Shown: positions 54,167-62,457, counted from the stretch's first letter. The stretch: DNA of 64,000 nucleotides from Thalassobaculum sp. OXR-137 (GCF_034377285.1 NZ_CP139715.1:3890001-3954000), one strand, 5' to 3'. The notes: generated from the sequence alone by a model not told the origin. Numbers and translations: made by a program.

Positions 54167-54816
54167 TCGACCTCCGTGATCGCCATCAGCTTATCCGCCA
54201 CCGCCGAACCGGCGGCTATCCGGTCATCCTCGCCGATCCCAACTGGCCCTTCGACACGCACAGCGAAAAGGGCCAGGGCAAGAGCCCCAGCCGCCACTAC
54301 GACACCATGCCGATCGGCGAGATCTGCAGCGTCGATGTCAGCCTCCTGGCGGCTAAGGACGCCGTTCTCTTCCTGTGGGTGACCTGGCCGCACATGCCGG
54401 CCTGGACGCGGGTGATCAAGGCCTGGGGCTTCGAGTATGCCGGCCTCGCCTGGGAATGGCGGAAGTTCAATCCTGAGACCGGCAAGTATGCATTCGGTCC
54501 CGGCTATGGCTCCCGCAAGAACCTGGAGCCGTGCCTGCTCTGCACCCGTGGCAACCCGCAGGTTCGCAAGCCGACCGCCTTTTTCGGCGACGTCGAGATA
54601 CCCGAGGGCGTGCACAGCGTCCGGGACTTCATCGACTGGTGGCCGCAGGACGAGATCCGTTCTCCGCGCCGCGGCCACAGTCAGAAGCCTCCCAGCCAAT
54701 ACGAGCGCATCGAGACGCTGTTCGACGGCCCGTATCTCGAGCTGTTCGCGCGCAACACGCGGCCGGGCTGGAAGTCCCTCGGCGACGAGGTCGCCAAATT
54801 CAGTGAGGTCGGATGA
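54163..54816 (+). CDS. MT-A70 family adenine methyltransferase
   Basis: 217 residues. The catalytic motif is VILADPNWPF (D25-P-N-W28) where MT-A70 enzymes usually read DPPW. AVLFLWVTWPHMPAWTRVIK and KNLEPCLLCTRG, and the C-terminal ELFARNTRPGWKSLGDEV, are typical of phage members of this family. It may N6-methylate adenine in phage DNA to evade restriction. The substitution at the third position is unusual and activity is uncertain. Confidence 0.8.
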   Translation: MIDLRDRHQLIRHRRTGGYPVILADPNWPFDTHSEKGQGKSPSRHYDTMPIGEICSVDVSLLAAKDAVLFLWVTWPHMPAWTRVIKAWGFEYAGLAWEWRKFNPETGKYAFGPGYGSRKNLEPCLLCTRGNPQVRKPTAFFGDVEIPEGVHSVRDFIDWWPQDEIRSPRRGHSQKPPSQYERIETLFDGPYLELFARNTRPGWKSLGDEVAKFSEVG

Positions 54817-55022
54817 TGGCGAAGGCTGCAATCTACGACGCCTGCAGGCTCGACATCTTGGTGCTATGGCCAGACGGCTCGATAGGCCGACCGATCCTGC
54901 ACGCCCTCCAGGATCCAGTGAGCGGCAAGATACTCGCTACGCGCCTCGACGCCAGCAGTAGAATCGATCAGTTCCGACCGCCGTTCGGCGATAATGCCGG
55001 CAACTTTGGCGGGGCCGGATGA
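54813..55022 (+). CDS. Small ORF homologous to the MuA catalytic core (fragment)
   Basis: 69 residues. Residues 8-60 align without gaps to residues 274-326 of the MuA at 55513, about 25 of 53 identical by eye. D14 (RLDILVLW) falls where the first catalytic Asp (D280) lies. The matching piece ends before the second Asp and Glu, so it cannot catalyse transfer. It has its own ATG and stop, overlapping both neighbours, so it is more than plain debris, but a decayed relic from a related phage is the simplest reading. Confidence 0.65.
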   Translation: MMAKAAIYDACRLDILVLWPDGSIGRPILHALQDPVSGKILATRLDASSRIDQFRPPFGDNAGNFGGAG

Positions 55023-55513
55023 TGGCCAAGGCGCCGCGCGATCCGCTGACGCTGGACCTGTTGTCCTGGGTGCCCAAGGAGCCGCTGCCGTTCCCGGCGC
55101 TCAACGCCGAGCCGTCACCGGAGCCGCGCGGCTGCCGACTTACCGAGTTCGTCAGCCGGCAGGTCGCCGACGCGTTGCGCGACACCGACCTGCCGCGCGA
55201 CGAGGTTGCCCGCAGGATGTCCGGGGTGCTCGGCGAGCCGGTATCGGCGCACATGCTGAACGCATACGCGAGCCAGGCCCGCGACGATCACAACATCAGC
55301 CACGCCCGGATGATCGCGCTGGCGGTCGCATTGGACCGACCGGATCTGCTGGCGCCAGGTGTTCAGCGCGTCGGCAAGGTCATGATCGACCGGCCGTATC
55401 TCTCCGCGGTGCGCTCCGCCATGCGGCGCGACGAGGCCCGCGAATACCAACGGATGGCGGATATGGCGAACCAGGATGCCGACCGTGCCGACCGCGAGTG
55501 GAGGGGTCGCTGA
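55022..55513 (+). CDS. Hypothetical prophage protein, possible DNA-binding
   Basis: 163 residues from ATG 55022 (55019 is also an ATG), overlapping the fragment ORF and, at its stop, the MuA start. Middle has REFVSRQVADALRDT-like helices and ISHARMIALAVALDRPDLLA. Proteins of this size precede MuA in several Mu-like phages of Alphaproteobacteria. Function unknown. Confidence 0.6.
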   Translation: MAKAPRDPLTLDLLSWVPKEPLPFPALNAEPSPEPRGCRLTEFVSRQVADALRDTDLPRDEVARRMSGVLGEPVSAHMLNAYASQARDDHNISHARMIALAVALDRPDLLAPGVQRVGKVMIDRPYLSAVRSAMRRDEAREYQRMADMANQDADRADREWRGR

Positions 55514-57483
55514 TGCGCGTCGAGTGGTTCACCGCCGCCGAACTGGCCGAGATGAAGTTGCGCGGACTTCCGCGCACGAAGCGCCGCGTCAACGCCATGG
55601 CTGACCGAGAGGGTTGGCAGGCGATGCAGACCCTGTCCGGTCAGCCGCTCGCCCGACGCCGCACCGGTCGCGAGGGCGCTGGCGGCTTCGAATACCACTA
55701 CACCGTTCTACCAACCCTCACCCAGGTCGCCCTGCTTGCCCGCGAGGTCCGCGAACGGGCGGCCGAGGCGGACGCGCAGCGCGCCGAGCCCGGCCGCGGC
55801 GAGATCTGGCGGCACTTCGAGGCCGCAACCGCGAAGTCGAAGGACCGGGCCCGCCGCAACCTCGCCATTCTGACAGCCGTGCTGGACCTGGAGCGCGGGG
55901 GCGCCAATCGCTCCGCCGCAGTCGCCCAGGCCGCCGTCGACAACAAGGTCGCCATCAGCGCCATCTGGAACTGGTTCGAGGCGGTGGCGGGCAAAGACCG
56001 CGCCGACTGGCTGGCCTGGCTCACACCCCGCTTCTCGCGGGCCGGCGGGCCGGCGTCCGAGATCCATCCCGACGCCTGGGATTTCTTCCTCGCCGACTAC
56101 CTGCGCCTCAGCAAGCCGAGCGTCGCCGAATGCTGGCAACGCCTGCAGGACGCCGCGCGCGACCACGGATGGGTGCTGCCGCGCACGCCGAAGACCCTGT
56201 CCCGCAAGCTCAAGCGCGAGATCGACCCCGAAGTCATCACACTCAGGAGGGAAGGTATGGAAGAGTTCAACCGGAAATACCCAGCACAGCGCCGGGACCG
56301 CTCGGATCTGCGCGCCCTGGAGGCGCTCAACTACGACGGTCACAAGATCGACCTGTTCGTGGAGTGGCCCGGCGGCGAGATCGGCCGCGCATTCCTGTTG
56401 GGGTTCCAGGACCTGTCGAGCAACAAGATCCTTTCTTGGCGGCTCGACACCACCGAGAACGCCACCGGCTTCCGCCTGGCCTTCGGCGACGTCATCGAGA
56501 ATTGGGGCATCCCCGACACCGTCTTCTCGGACAACACGATGGCAGCCGCAGCCAAGGCCAATACCGGCGGCGCCAAATACCGCAACCGCTACAAGCCGCG
56601 CGACGACGACTTCCTGGGGCTGTTCCCGGCGCTCGGTATCGACCTGCGGTTCACCAAACCGGGCCACGGGCAGTCCAAGCCGATCGAGCGCGCCTTCGGT
56701 GAGTTGTCTCGCTACATCTCCAAGGCCCCGGAGTTCGAGGGCGCCTATACCGGCAACAGTCCGACGAACAAGCCGGCAAACTACGGCGCGCGCGCCGTGC
56801 GGATGATCGACCTGCTGCGGGTCTGCGAGCGCGAGATCAACCGCTACAACGCCCGCACCGACCGCAACAGTCTGGTCGCCCAGGGCCGCTCCTTCGACGA
56901 TGTGTTCAACGAGAGCTACGAGCGCGACCTGATCCGCAAGGTCGCCCCCGAGGACGAAGCGATCCGTCGCCTCTGGCTGCTGTCGGTGGTCGGCCTTACC
57001 TGTCGCCAGCCGGACGGTGTGCTGCACCTCTACGGCAACCGTTATTACGACCCTGCCCTGGCCCGCTATATCGGCCGCAAGGTCGCGGTCCGCTACGACC
57101 CGGACCGACTCGGCAAGCACATCCATGTCTATGACCTGGACGGCACCTACATCACCGCCGCCGGCTGCATCGCCGACAGCGGCTTCATGGATGAGTCGGA
57201 AGCGAAGAAGCACGCCCGAGCCAGGAAGGCCCGGCTGCGCGCAACCCGTGAGCTGGCCGACGCGCAGATCGTCCTGAATGAGCGCGACGTGGCACGGATG
57301 CTGCCGACGCCCGACGCCCCGGTGAAACCGGAAGCCAGGGTCGTCAAACCGCAGCGGTTCAGTGCTGCCGCCACGAAGCCGCAGCCGGCCCGGCTGCCCG
57401 AAAGCGACCCCAACGCACTCCCCGATGAGTTCGTGAACAACGTGATGGCCATGAAGGCCATCCGTGATCGCACCCGTCTGTGA
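55513..57483 (+). CDS. Mu-type transposase A
   Basis: 656 residues. N-terminal winged-helix (MRVEWFTAAELAEMKLRGLP) for the enhancer, helical DNA-binding domains for the end sites (about 90-240), then the RNase-H-like catalytic core with D280 (HKIDLFVEW), D340 (VFSDNT) and E392 (KPIERAFGE). This agrees with the D269/D336/E392 of phage Mu. A C-terminal part follows, ending in a Lys/Arg/Ala tail that would contact MuB. Drives integration and replicative transposition. Confidence 0.92.
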   Translation: MRVEWFTAAELAEMKLRGLPRTKRRVNAMADREGWQAMQTLSGQPLARRRTGREGAGGFEYHYTVLPTLTQVALLAREVRERAAEADAQRAEPGRGEIWRHFEAATAKSKDRARRNLAILTAVLDLERGGANRSAAVAQAAVDNKVAISAIWNWFEAVAGKDRADWLAWLTPRFSRAGGPASEIHPDAWDFFLADYLRLSKPSVAECWQRLQDAARDHGWVLPRTPKTLSRKLKREIDPEVITLRREGMEEFNRKYPAQRRDRSDLRALEALNYDGHKIDLFVEWPGGEIGRAFLLGFQDLSSNKILSWRLDTTENATGFRLAFGDVIENWGIPDTVFSDNTMAAAAKANTGGAKYRNRYKPRDDDFLGLFPALGIDLRFTKPGHGQSKPIERAFGELSRYISKAPEFEGAYTGNSPTNKPANYGARAVRMIDLLRVCEREINRYNARTDRNSLVAQGRSFDDVFNESYERDLIRKVAPEDEAIRRLWLLSVVGLTCRQPDGVLHLYGNRYYDPALARYIGRKVAVRYDPDRLGKHIHVYDLDGTYITAAGCIADSGFMDESEAKKHARARKARLRATRELADAQIVLNERDVARMLPTPDAPVKPEARVVKPQRFSAAATKPQPARLPESDPNALPDEFVNNVMAMKAIRDRTRL

Positions 57484-57548
57484 CGGGCCGTGAGTGACCG
57501 GCGGGCGCGGGAACGCCCACCGGTCGATAACAGTGGAGGTAGGAAGAC

Positions 57549-58511
57549 ATGAACCTTATCAGCACACATACAGCCCTGGAAAGCGTCGACGACGGCGACC
57601 TTCGCCAGCGCGCCCGGTCCGTCATGGAGGCTGAGCGCCTGTCGCAGGCCGCCGCCGCAAAGGAGATCGGCGTATCCGGCGGTGCCCTCAACCAGTGGCT
57701 ACAGGGCAAATACAAGGGCGATAACGACGGCTTTGACCGGGCGGTAGAGCAGTGGCTGTCCGCCCGTAGTCGCCGCCAGGAAGCCGCCCTGCGGATCCCT
57801 TCATCGCCTCCGTTCTTCAATGGGCCGACGGCGCGCGACATCGTGGTGACGCTCGCAATCGCCCATGCCGACGGCGACATCGTGACGATCACTGGCGTGC
57901 CGGGAGTCGGCAAAACGGAGTCCGCCAAACACTACCGGGACAACAACCGGTCGGTGTGGCTCGCCACCATGGCCCCGCACTGCTCGTCCGTCGTGCCGGC
58001 CTTGCAGGAGATCGCCGAGGCGGTGGGCATCAAGGACATGTCGTTCACCGGCGCCCGGCCCTTGTATAGGGCGATCCTTCGTAAAACCGCCGAGACAGGC
58101 GGCCTGCTGATCGTGGATGAGGCGCAGCACCTCAACGTCAAGTGCTTCGACGAAATCCGCAGCATCCATGACGCCACAGGCATCGGGATCGCGTTTCTGG
58201 GCAACGAGACGGTCGCCGGCCGAATGACGGGCGGCGGCAGGACCGGCGAGCACGCCCAGGTCTACAGCCGCGTTGGCGGGCGCCGGTACATACCGCGCCC
58301 GACCGCCGGCGACGTTCGAGCACAGGCCGAAGCATGGGGTGTGACCAGCCCGGAATGCATCGCCTACGTCGAGGAGGTGGCGGCAAAGCCCGGCGCATTG
58401 CGCCTGGTCAACAAGGTGGTCCGCCGCGCCGTGATGCACGCGGGCGGCGTGGAGCTGATGGGGCTCCAGCACCTGAAGGCCGCCTGGGCAAACCTGGGAG
58501 GTGGCCAATGA
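57549..58511 (+). CDS. Mu-type transposition activator B (ATPase)
   Basis: 320 residues. N-terminal Cro-like helix-turn-helix (LSQAAAAKEIGVSGGALNQW). AAA+ ATPase with Walker A GVPGVGKT (116-123), Walker B GLLIVDEAQHLN and a sensor region. MuB selects target DNA, provides immunity against self-insertion and activates MuA. Follows MuA after a 65-bp gap, as in Mu. Confidence 0.92.
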   Translation: MNLISTHTALESVDDGDLRQRARSVMEAERLSQAAAAKEIGVSGGALNQWLQGKYKGDNDGFDRAVEQWLSARSRRQEAALRIPSSPPFFNGPTARDIVVTLAIAHADGDIVTITGVPGVGKTESAKHYRDNNRSVWLATMAPHCSSVVPALQEIAEAVGIKDMSFTGARPLYRAILRKTAETGGLLIVDEAQHLNVKCFDEIRSIHDATGIGIAFLGNETVAGRMTGGGRTGEHAQVYSRVGGRRYIPRPTAGDVRAQAEAWGVTSPECIAYVEEVAAKPGALRLVNKVVRRAVMHAGGVELMGLQHLKAAWANLGGGQ

Positions 58512-58765
58512 TTGCCGAAAAGATCGAAGGCGTGATCGAGCGCTGGTTCACGGTGATGCAGGAGACCGGCGTCTTCCCGCACCAACTCTTCATGCAGGGC
58601 ATCGACGAACTGCACGACGCGGCCCGCATGGCGCGGCGCCTCGAAGCCAAGCCGGTACCGCGGCGCCAGCGTGTCGTGGCGTCGACCGACCCCAGCGACC
58701 CCGTCGTCGATCTCGCCTCCTTCCGGGGGCGAGCCAAACAGCCGACATCGGGAGCCGGTCTATGA
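58508..58765 (+). CDS. Small hypothetical prophage protein
   Basis: 85 residues from ATG 58508, overlapping the MuB stop. MIAEKIEGVIERWFTVMQET, then a basic part (ARRLEAKPVPRRQRVVAS). Function unknown. Confidence 0.55.
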   Translation: MIAEKIEGVIERWFTVMQETGVFPHQLFMQGIDELHDAARMARRLEAKPVPRRQRVVASTDPSDPVVDLASFRGRAKQPTSGAGL

Positions 58766-59037
58766 GCGCCGTGGTGGAAACCGCCCCGCTGTACCCGGGC
58801 GAGGGCGCGCGCATCAGCTGGGTCGAAGGCAAAGGCACGACTGCGGTTCGGATCGACGCCGTCGTCTCGAAGATCCGCGCCAGCGGGCACATGCAGGTCT
58901 GCCGTCTGGACTTCTTCGACGGAACCTCGGTGACCGCCGTCATGGATGCCAACCCCGACAGCGGCGTGATCTCGATGACATTCGAGACCGCCGATGGCGA
59001 GCCGCACCTGGTCGCGCTGGAGGCCGACCATGGCTAA
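58762..59037 (+). CDS. Small hypothetical prophage protein
   Basis: 91 residues from ATG 58762, overlapping the previous stop. Beta-rich (GARISWVEGKGTTAVRIDAV, FDGTSVTAVMDANPDSGVIS). Overlaps a 33-codon ORF at its end. Function unknown. Confidence 0.55.
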   Translation: MSAVVETAPLYPGEGARISWVEGKGTTAVRIDAVVSKIRASGHMQVCRLDFFDGTSVTAVMDANPDSGVISMTFETADGEPHLVALEADHG

Positions 59038-59131
59038 GCGCCGCGGCCTGGTCTGGCTGATCCGCCAACAACTGCGGTGGTGGCTGCTCGGCAGCCTCCA
59101 TCGCTCCCGCTTCACCGACACACAGATCTGA
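59030..59131 (+). CDS. 33-residue hydrophobic-basic peptide
   Basis: MAKRRGLVWLIRQQLRWWLL followed by a short polar tail. The ATG overlaps the previous gene's end by 8 bp, and a GAGG site lies in the preceding codons. Trp-rich and membrane-seeking in composition. It could be a small membrane peptide; it was too short to be called from length alone. Confidence 0.4.
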   Translation: MAKRRGLVWLIRQQLRWWLLGSLHRSRFTDTQI

Positions 59132-59141
59132 GGAGCCTGAT

Positions 59142-59789
59142 ATGAGCGATCAACTCACTCTGCCCGTTTCCGGCCGCGAAATCCCGGCTGGCTACGTCGA
59201 GGACGCCAAGGGGAGGTTCGTCACCGAAGCGAGCATCCGCCCGGTCCAGCAGCTCGAAGATCAGATGGTCCGGAAGGTCCTGGGCTACGCGGTCGAGCTG
59301 CACAACCAGATCCAGCGCTTCAAGGGCCACGTGTTCGCCGACACCGGGTCTTACATGAGCCTCGCGGAGGAGGAGTACGGCGCCACGAAACGAGGCGCGA
59401 AGGGACGCGGCAACGTCACCTTCATGACCTTCGACGGTCTGATGAAGGTGCAGATCGCGGTCGCCGACCGCCTCAGCTTCGGACCGGAGCTGCAGGTGGC
59501 GCGTGCGCTCTTCGACGAGTGCATTTCCGACTGGACCGAGGACGCCCGCGACGAGCTGCGCACGCTGGTCGATCAGGCCTTCCAGGCCGACAAGGAAGGT
59601 CAGGTGAGCCGCGACGCCGTCTTCCGACTGCTGCGCCTGGAGTTCGACGACGCTCGGTGGAAACGCGGCCAGGAGGCGATCCGGGACAGCATCCGAGTGA
59701 TCGGCTCCAAGAGCTACGCCCGCTTCTACATTCGCAACGACCAGGCCGATGGGTGGCGCGCCGTGCCGATCGACCTGGCCGCGGTATGA
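59142..59789 (+). CDS. DUF3164 family prophage protein
   Basis: 215 residues. PVSGREIPAGYVEDAKGRFV at the N-terminus, the middle GNVTFMTFDGLMKVQIAVAD and the end ARFYIRNDQADGWRAVPIDL are the features of DUF3164, found in Mu-like phages downstream of MuB. Helical middle (RFKGHVFADTGSYMSLAEE). Its function in the phages is not established; a sliding or host-takeover role has been proposed only loosely. Confidence 0.85.
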   Translation: MSDQLTLPVSGREIPAGYVEDAKGRFVTEASIRPVQQLEDQMVRKVLGYAVELHNQIQRFKGHVFADTGSYMSLAEEEYGATKRGAKGRGNVTFMTFDGLMKVQIAVADRLSFGPELQVARALFDECISDWTEDARDELRTLVDQAFQADKEGQVSRDAVFRLLRLEFDDARWKRGQEAIRDSIRVIGSKSYARFYIRNDQADGWRAVPIDLAAV

Positions 59790-59799
59790 GGAGGCGACC

Positions 59800-60063
59800 A
59801 TGGGCGCGCTCGCAAACCGCCACGCCCGACCCGCCGCCGACGATCTGATCCAGGTCGAGATCTACGAGGCATCCCGCCCGGCTGAGGTCCCGGTGGTGCA
59901 CGTCGATCTCTGGTATGGCCGCCGGGACCTGTGGGTCTACCGCGCGGCCGGTGGTGAGGTCCGCACCGTGACCCCCGTGCGGGGCCTGCCGACGCCGCTG
60001 CCCGACGCCGAGTGGCTCGGCTGGCCTCCAATCGGCGAGTTCCTCGCCGGCCAGGGAGTCTGA
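59800..60063 (+). CDS. Small hypothetical prophage protein
   Basis: 87 residues from ATG 59800 (GAGGCG upstream). Beta-rich with several Trp (HVDLWYGRRDLWVYRAAGGE). Function unknown. Confidence 0.5.
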   Translation: MGALANRHARPAADDLIQVEIYEASRPAEVPVVHVDLWYGRRDLWVYRAAGGEVRTVTPVRGLPTPLPDAEWLGWPPIGEFLAGQGV

Positions 60064-60064
60064 C

Positions 60065-60286
60065 ATGGACCGCGTCTGCCCCGTCCGCGGCTGCGGCGCA
60101 CCGCTCCGAAAGGGCCACGCCATGTGTCGCGAGTGCTGGCACCGGACGTCGACATTCCATCGACGGAATGTCAGCCAGCGTTGGCGGCAGGTTCAGAGCA
60201 GCCCGATCGACGAGCGGCTTCAGGCCGTCAACCGTTATCGCGGCGCCCTGGCGCTGGCGGTATCGGACAGCGAGACGCGGCGATGA
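60065..60286 (+). CDS. Small zinc-ribbon-like prophage protein
   Basis: 73 residues. Four Cys arranged as CPVRGC and CREC (VCPVRGCGAPLRKGHAMCREC), suggesting a zinc ribbon, then a basic part (RTSTFHRRNVSQRWRQ). Probably binds nucleic acid or protein. Overlaps the next ORF by 4 bp. Confidence 0.6.
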   Translation: MDRVCPVRGCGAPLRKGHAMCRECWHRTSTFHRRNVSQRWRQVQSSPIDERLQAVNRYRGALALAVSDSETRR

Positions 60287-60564
60287 CCCGGCCGCTCGAC
60301 GACGCGCTGCTGGGCTTTTGGTCTGCCACGATGCAGCTGCTGCCGCATCAGCCGAAAGCCCTGCAGGAGAACGTCCGCCGGGCAGCGACGGCGGTCACCC
60401 AAGCCGCCCGCGAGGCCGCCGAGCGGCCGGCCGGCGATCCGACCACCGAGCTGCGCGAGGCCCTGGAGCGCGCATCCGCCCAGCTCGGATGGTCGGACGT
60501 CATGGTGATCGTGAACGCCACCGGCCGGCGCTGTTCCGGCCCTGCCAAGAGAGCCGCCGAATGA
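60283..60564 (+). CDS. Small hypothetical prophage protein
   Basis: 93 residues from ATG 60283. Helix-rich (LLGFWSATMQLLPHQPKALQ, TAVTQAAREAAERPAG). Overlaps gemA by 4 bp at its end. Function unknown. Confidence 0.5.
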   Translation: MTRPLDDALLGFWSATMQLLPHQPKALQENVRRAATAVTQAAREAAERPAGDPTTELREALERASAQLGWSDVMVIVNATGRRCSGPAKRAAE

Positions 60565-61292
60565 CCGCTACCGCCACCCGCACCGACGACAAGGCTGCTC
60601 GCCGGCCGCGCATGCAAAAGGTCCAGATCGCCAAGAGAGACCTGGGCCTCGACGACGAAACTTATCGCGCGCTCCTCCGCCGGATGTTCGGTGTCGAGAG
60701 CAGCACTGCGCTGAACCTCCGCCAGCTCGACGAGCTGCTCGACCATTTCAAGGCCCAGGGCTTCAAGCCTGCCAAGGCCGCCGCCCCGGCCCGCGCCGGC
60801 AGCAGGCGCCTGGCCACGAACAAGTATGCCCGCAAGGTCCGGGCGCTCTGGATTTCCCTCTATCACCTGGGCGTGGTTCGCGACCCAGCGGAGGCCGCCC
60901 TGGTCACCTACGTTCGGCGAGTAACCGGCGGCCGAGGCCGTGGGCTTGAGGCCCTCGAATGGCTGAAGGGCGAGGAAGCCTTTAAGGCGATCGAGGCGCT
61001 GAAGGCCTGGGCAGCGCGTGACGGTGGCGTGGATTGGAGCACGGACGGCCTCGGAGCCTGGGCGCCCTACCTGCCGATCGACGCGCACGAGCGCTTTGCC
61101 GTGGTGTCGGCGCAGTGGCGACGCCTGCGGGATCTCGACGCCGTCAGCGACCCCCAGGAGACGCGCTGGTGGAACGTCGCGATCGCCGCCACCGACAAGA
61201 CGCGTCCCGATCTCTACGAACCGGAGGACTGGTTCCGGGTTACCGAATGGTTTGGCCGGACGCTGCGTGAAGCCTTGGCGGCCAGGTCATGA
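60561..61292 (+). CDS. gemA: GemA-like regulatory protein (Mu gp16 / DUF1018)
   Basis: 243 residues. QKVQIAKRDLGLDDETYRAL and the following LRRMFGVESSTALNLRQLDE are the DUF1018/gp16 signature. In Mu, GemA alters host gene expression by DNA relaxation. C-terminal part contains Trp/Arg-rich helices (ERFAVVSAQWRRLRDLD). Directly upstream of the DnaA-like gene. Confidence 0.85.
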   Translation: MTATATRTDDKAARRPRMQKVQIAKRDLGLDDETYRALLRRMFGVESSTALNLRQLDELLDHFKAQGFKPAKAAAPARAGSRRLATNKYARKVRALWISLYHLGVVRDPAEAALVTYVRRVTGGRGRGLEALEWLKGEEAFKAIEALKAWAARDGGVDWSTDGLGAWAPYLPIDAHERFAVVSAQWRRLRDLDAVSDPQETRWWNVAIAATDKTRPDLYEPEDWFRVTEWFGRTLREALAARS

Positions 61293-61678
61293 CCCGGCGC
61301 ATCCCAAACCGTTGGATTCTGCCGATCGTCTGCGAGATCTGGGGTGTGGACGCCGCCGAAGTCAGGGGACCTGCCCGGCAGCGGAAGTTCACCGAGCCGC
61401 GGCAGGTCGCCTTCTGGCTGAGCGCCCAGCATGGCGAAAACTCCCTGATGGCGATCGGCCGGTTCTACGGCCGCGACCACACGACCGTTTGGCACGGAGT
61501 CCAAAGGGTGACAGCCCGTCTCGGAAGGGACCACGGCTTCGACCACCGAGTACAGACGGCGGTGCAGCGCGTGGTGGCGATGCGGCCGATCGACGATCCG
61601 GACTATCAAATCGGCTGGCCAGTTCCGGTGCTGGTCGAGGCCGGCTTCCAGTACCTGGGCGGGGAGGTTCAGAGTTGA
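61289..61678 (+). CDS. Stand-alone DnaA domain-IV-like protein
   Basis: 129 residues. IGRFYGRDHTTVWHGVQRV (about 56-74) is nearly the DnaA domain IV signature that reads the DnaA box (GGRDHTTVLHA in E. coli). PIVCEIWGVDAAEVRGPARQ matches the first helices of domain IV, and AFWLSAQHGENSLMAIGRFY precedes the signature, so the order is that of full domain IV. No ATPase domain is present. It may bind DnaA boxes in the phage or host. Unusual but not unique in Mu-like phages. Confidence 0.8.
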   Translation: MTRRIPNRWILPIVCEIWGVDAAEVRGPARQRKFTEPRQVAFWLSAQHGENSLMAIGRFYGRDHTTVWHGVQRVTARLGRDHGFDHRVQTAVQRVVAMRPIDDPDYQIGWPVPVLVEAGFQYLGGEVQS

Positions 61679-61905
61679 CCTTTGCCGCCAACGTCCGTCC
61701 AGAACCACTTTGTGTAGTTCTCAGAGACCCAATGGATGATCCGCGGCACAGCATCCGCTGCACCAGCTTCGTCGCCCGTTTTCTCGATGTAGACCTTCCG
61801 GGCGGCCAAGAAAGCGGGGTGGTCAAGATCACCTGCCTGGCGCCGCTCTCGATAGGCGATGGCAACCGCCCTGTAGAGGTCCGGATCGACCGGTCTAGGC
61901 CCCAT
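61669..61905 (-). CDS. Small hypothetical prophage protein on the opposite strand
   Basis: 78 residues from ATG 61905. PVDPDLYRAVAIAYRERRQA and RIIHWVSENYTKWFWTDVGG look like genuine coding sequence. Overlaps the DnaA-like gene by 10 bp, tail to tail, and is divergent from the Mor-like gene. Function unknown. Confidence 0.5.
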   Translation of the reverse strand: MGPRPVDPDLYRAVAIAYRERRQAGDLDHPAFLAARKVYIEKTGDEAGAADAVPRIIHWVSENYTKWFWTDVGGKGQL

Positions 61906-61946
61906 GAGAAAGTCTCGCTCGATGAACGTCGCCGGCGGAGCCTACC

Positions 61947-62351
61947 ATGACCGCGCCGGCGCTCCCGCTACCTCAATTGCTCGCGGAGCTGGCCGAGGCT
62001 CATGGTCTCGGGGCCGCTCTGTCGCTCGCGCGGGAAGCAGGGGGGACAATCGTTTTCCTGCCAGAGAAGCCCACCCCGTTGCTGACACGCCGGTTCGGGG
62101 ACCAGGTCGCAACCTGGTTGGTCTCGACTTACGGCACCGGTCCGGTTGCCATACCGCTTGGCCCCTACGCCCGCGATCGCGTGCGTGCCGAGAAATTGCG
62201 GCAGGCGATTATCAACGGAGAGGGCAGTGCGTCCGATCTCGCCCGGCGTTTCGGCATTGCCGCACGCACGGTGAAACGGCATCGTGCGAAAGCTCGAGAG
62301 CAGGATGACGATCTTCCGCTTCTTGCCGGCCTCTCCCAAGATCAGGACTAG
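61947..62351 (+). CDS. mor: Mor-family transcription activator
   Basis: 134 residues from ATG 61947. The helical first half (LPQLLAELAEAHGLGAALSL) and the strand IVFLPEKPT match Mor/C family layout. The helix-turn-helix is ASDLARRFGIAARTVKRHRA near residues 95-115. Mor activates the middle promoter of Mu; the palindrome-rich gap immediately downstream is the expected target. Confidence 0.82.
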   Translation: MTAPALPLPQLLAELAEAHGLGAALSLAREAGGTIVFLPEKPTPLLTRRFGDQVATWLVSTYGTGPVAIPLGPYARDRVRAEKLRQAIINGEGSASDLARRFGIAARTVKRHRAKAREQDDDLPLLAGLSQDQD

Positions 62352-62358
62352 AGAACGG

Positions 62359-62447
62359 CCATGGTGACAGGTGTCACCATGGGTTTGTGACCGAGCATCG
62401 GTCACGCTTCGAACGTGAGCGGGGCATAGCCCCGCGCCCTACGTTCG
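62359..62447 (+). promoter_or_regulatory. Middle-promoter region with three palindromes
   Basis: CCATGGTGACA-GG-TGTCACCATGG (62359-62382) is a perfect 11-bp-arm palindrome. Next is GTGACCGA-GCA-TCGGTCAC (62387-62405), then CGAACGT...ACGTTCG (62410-62447), which encloses GCGGGGC-ATA-GCCCCGC (62419-62435). The gap lies between the Mor-like gene and the endolysin. The first palindrome is a likely Mor binding site; the last can also form a terminator or leader hairpin. Confidence 0.6.
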
Positions 62448-62457
62448 AGGAACCGCG

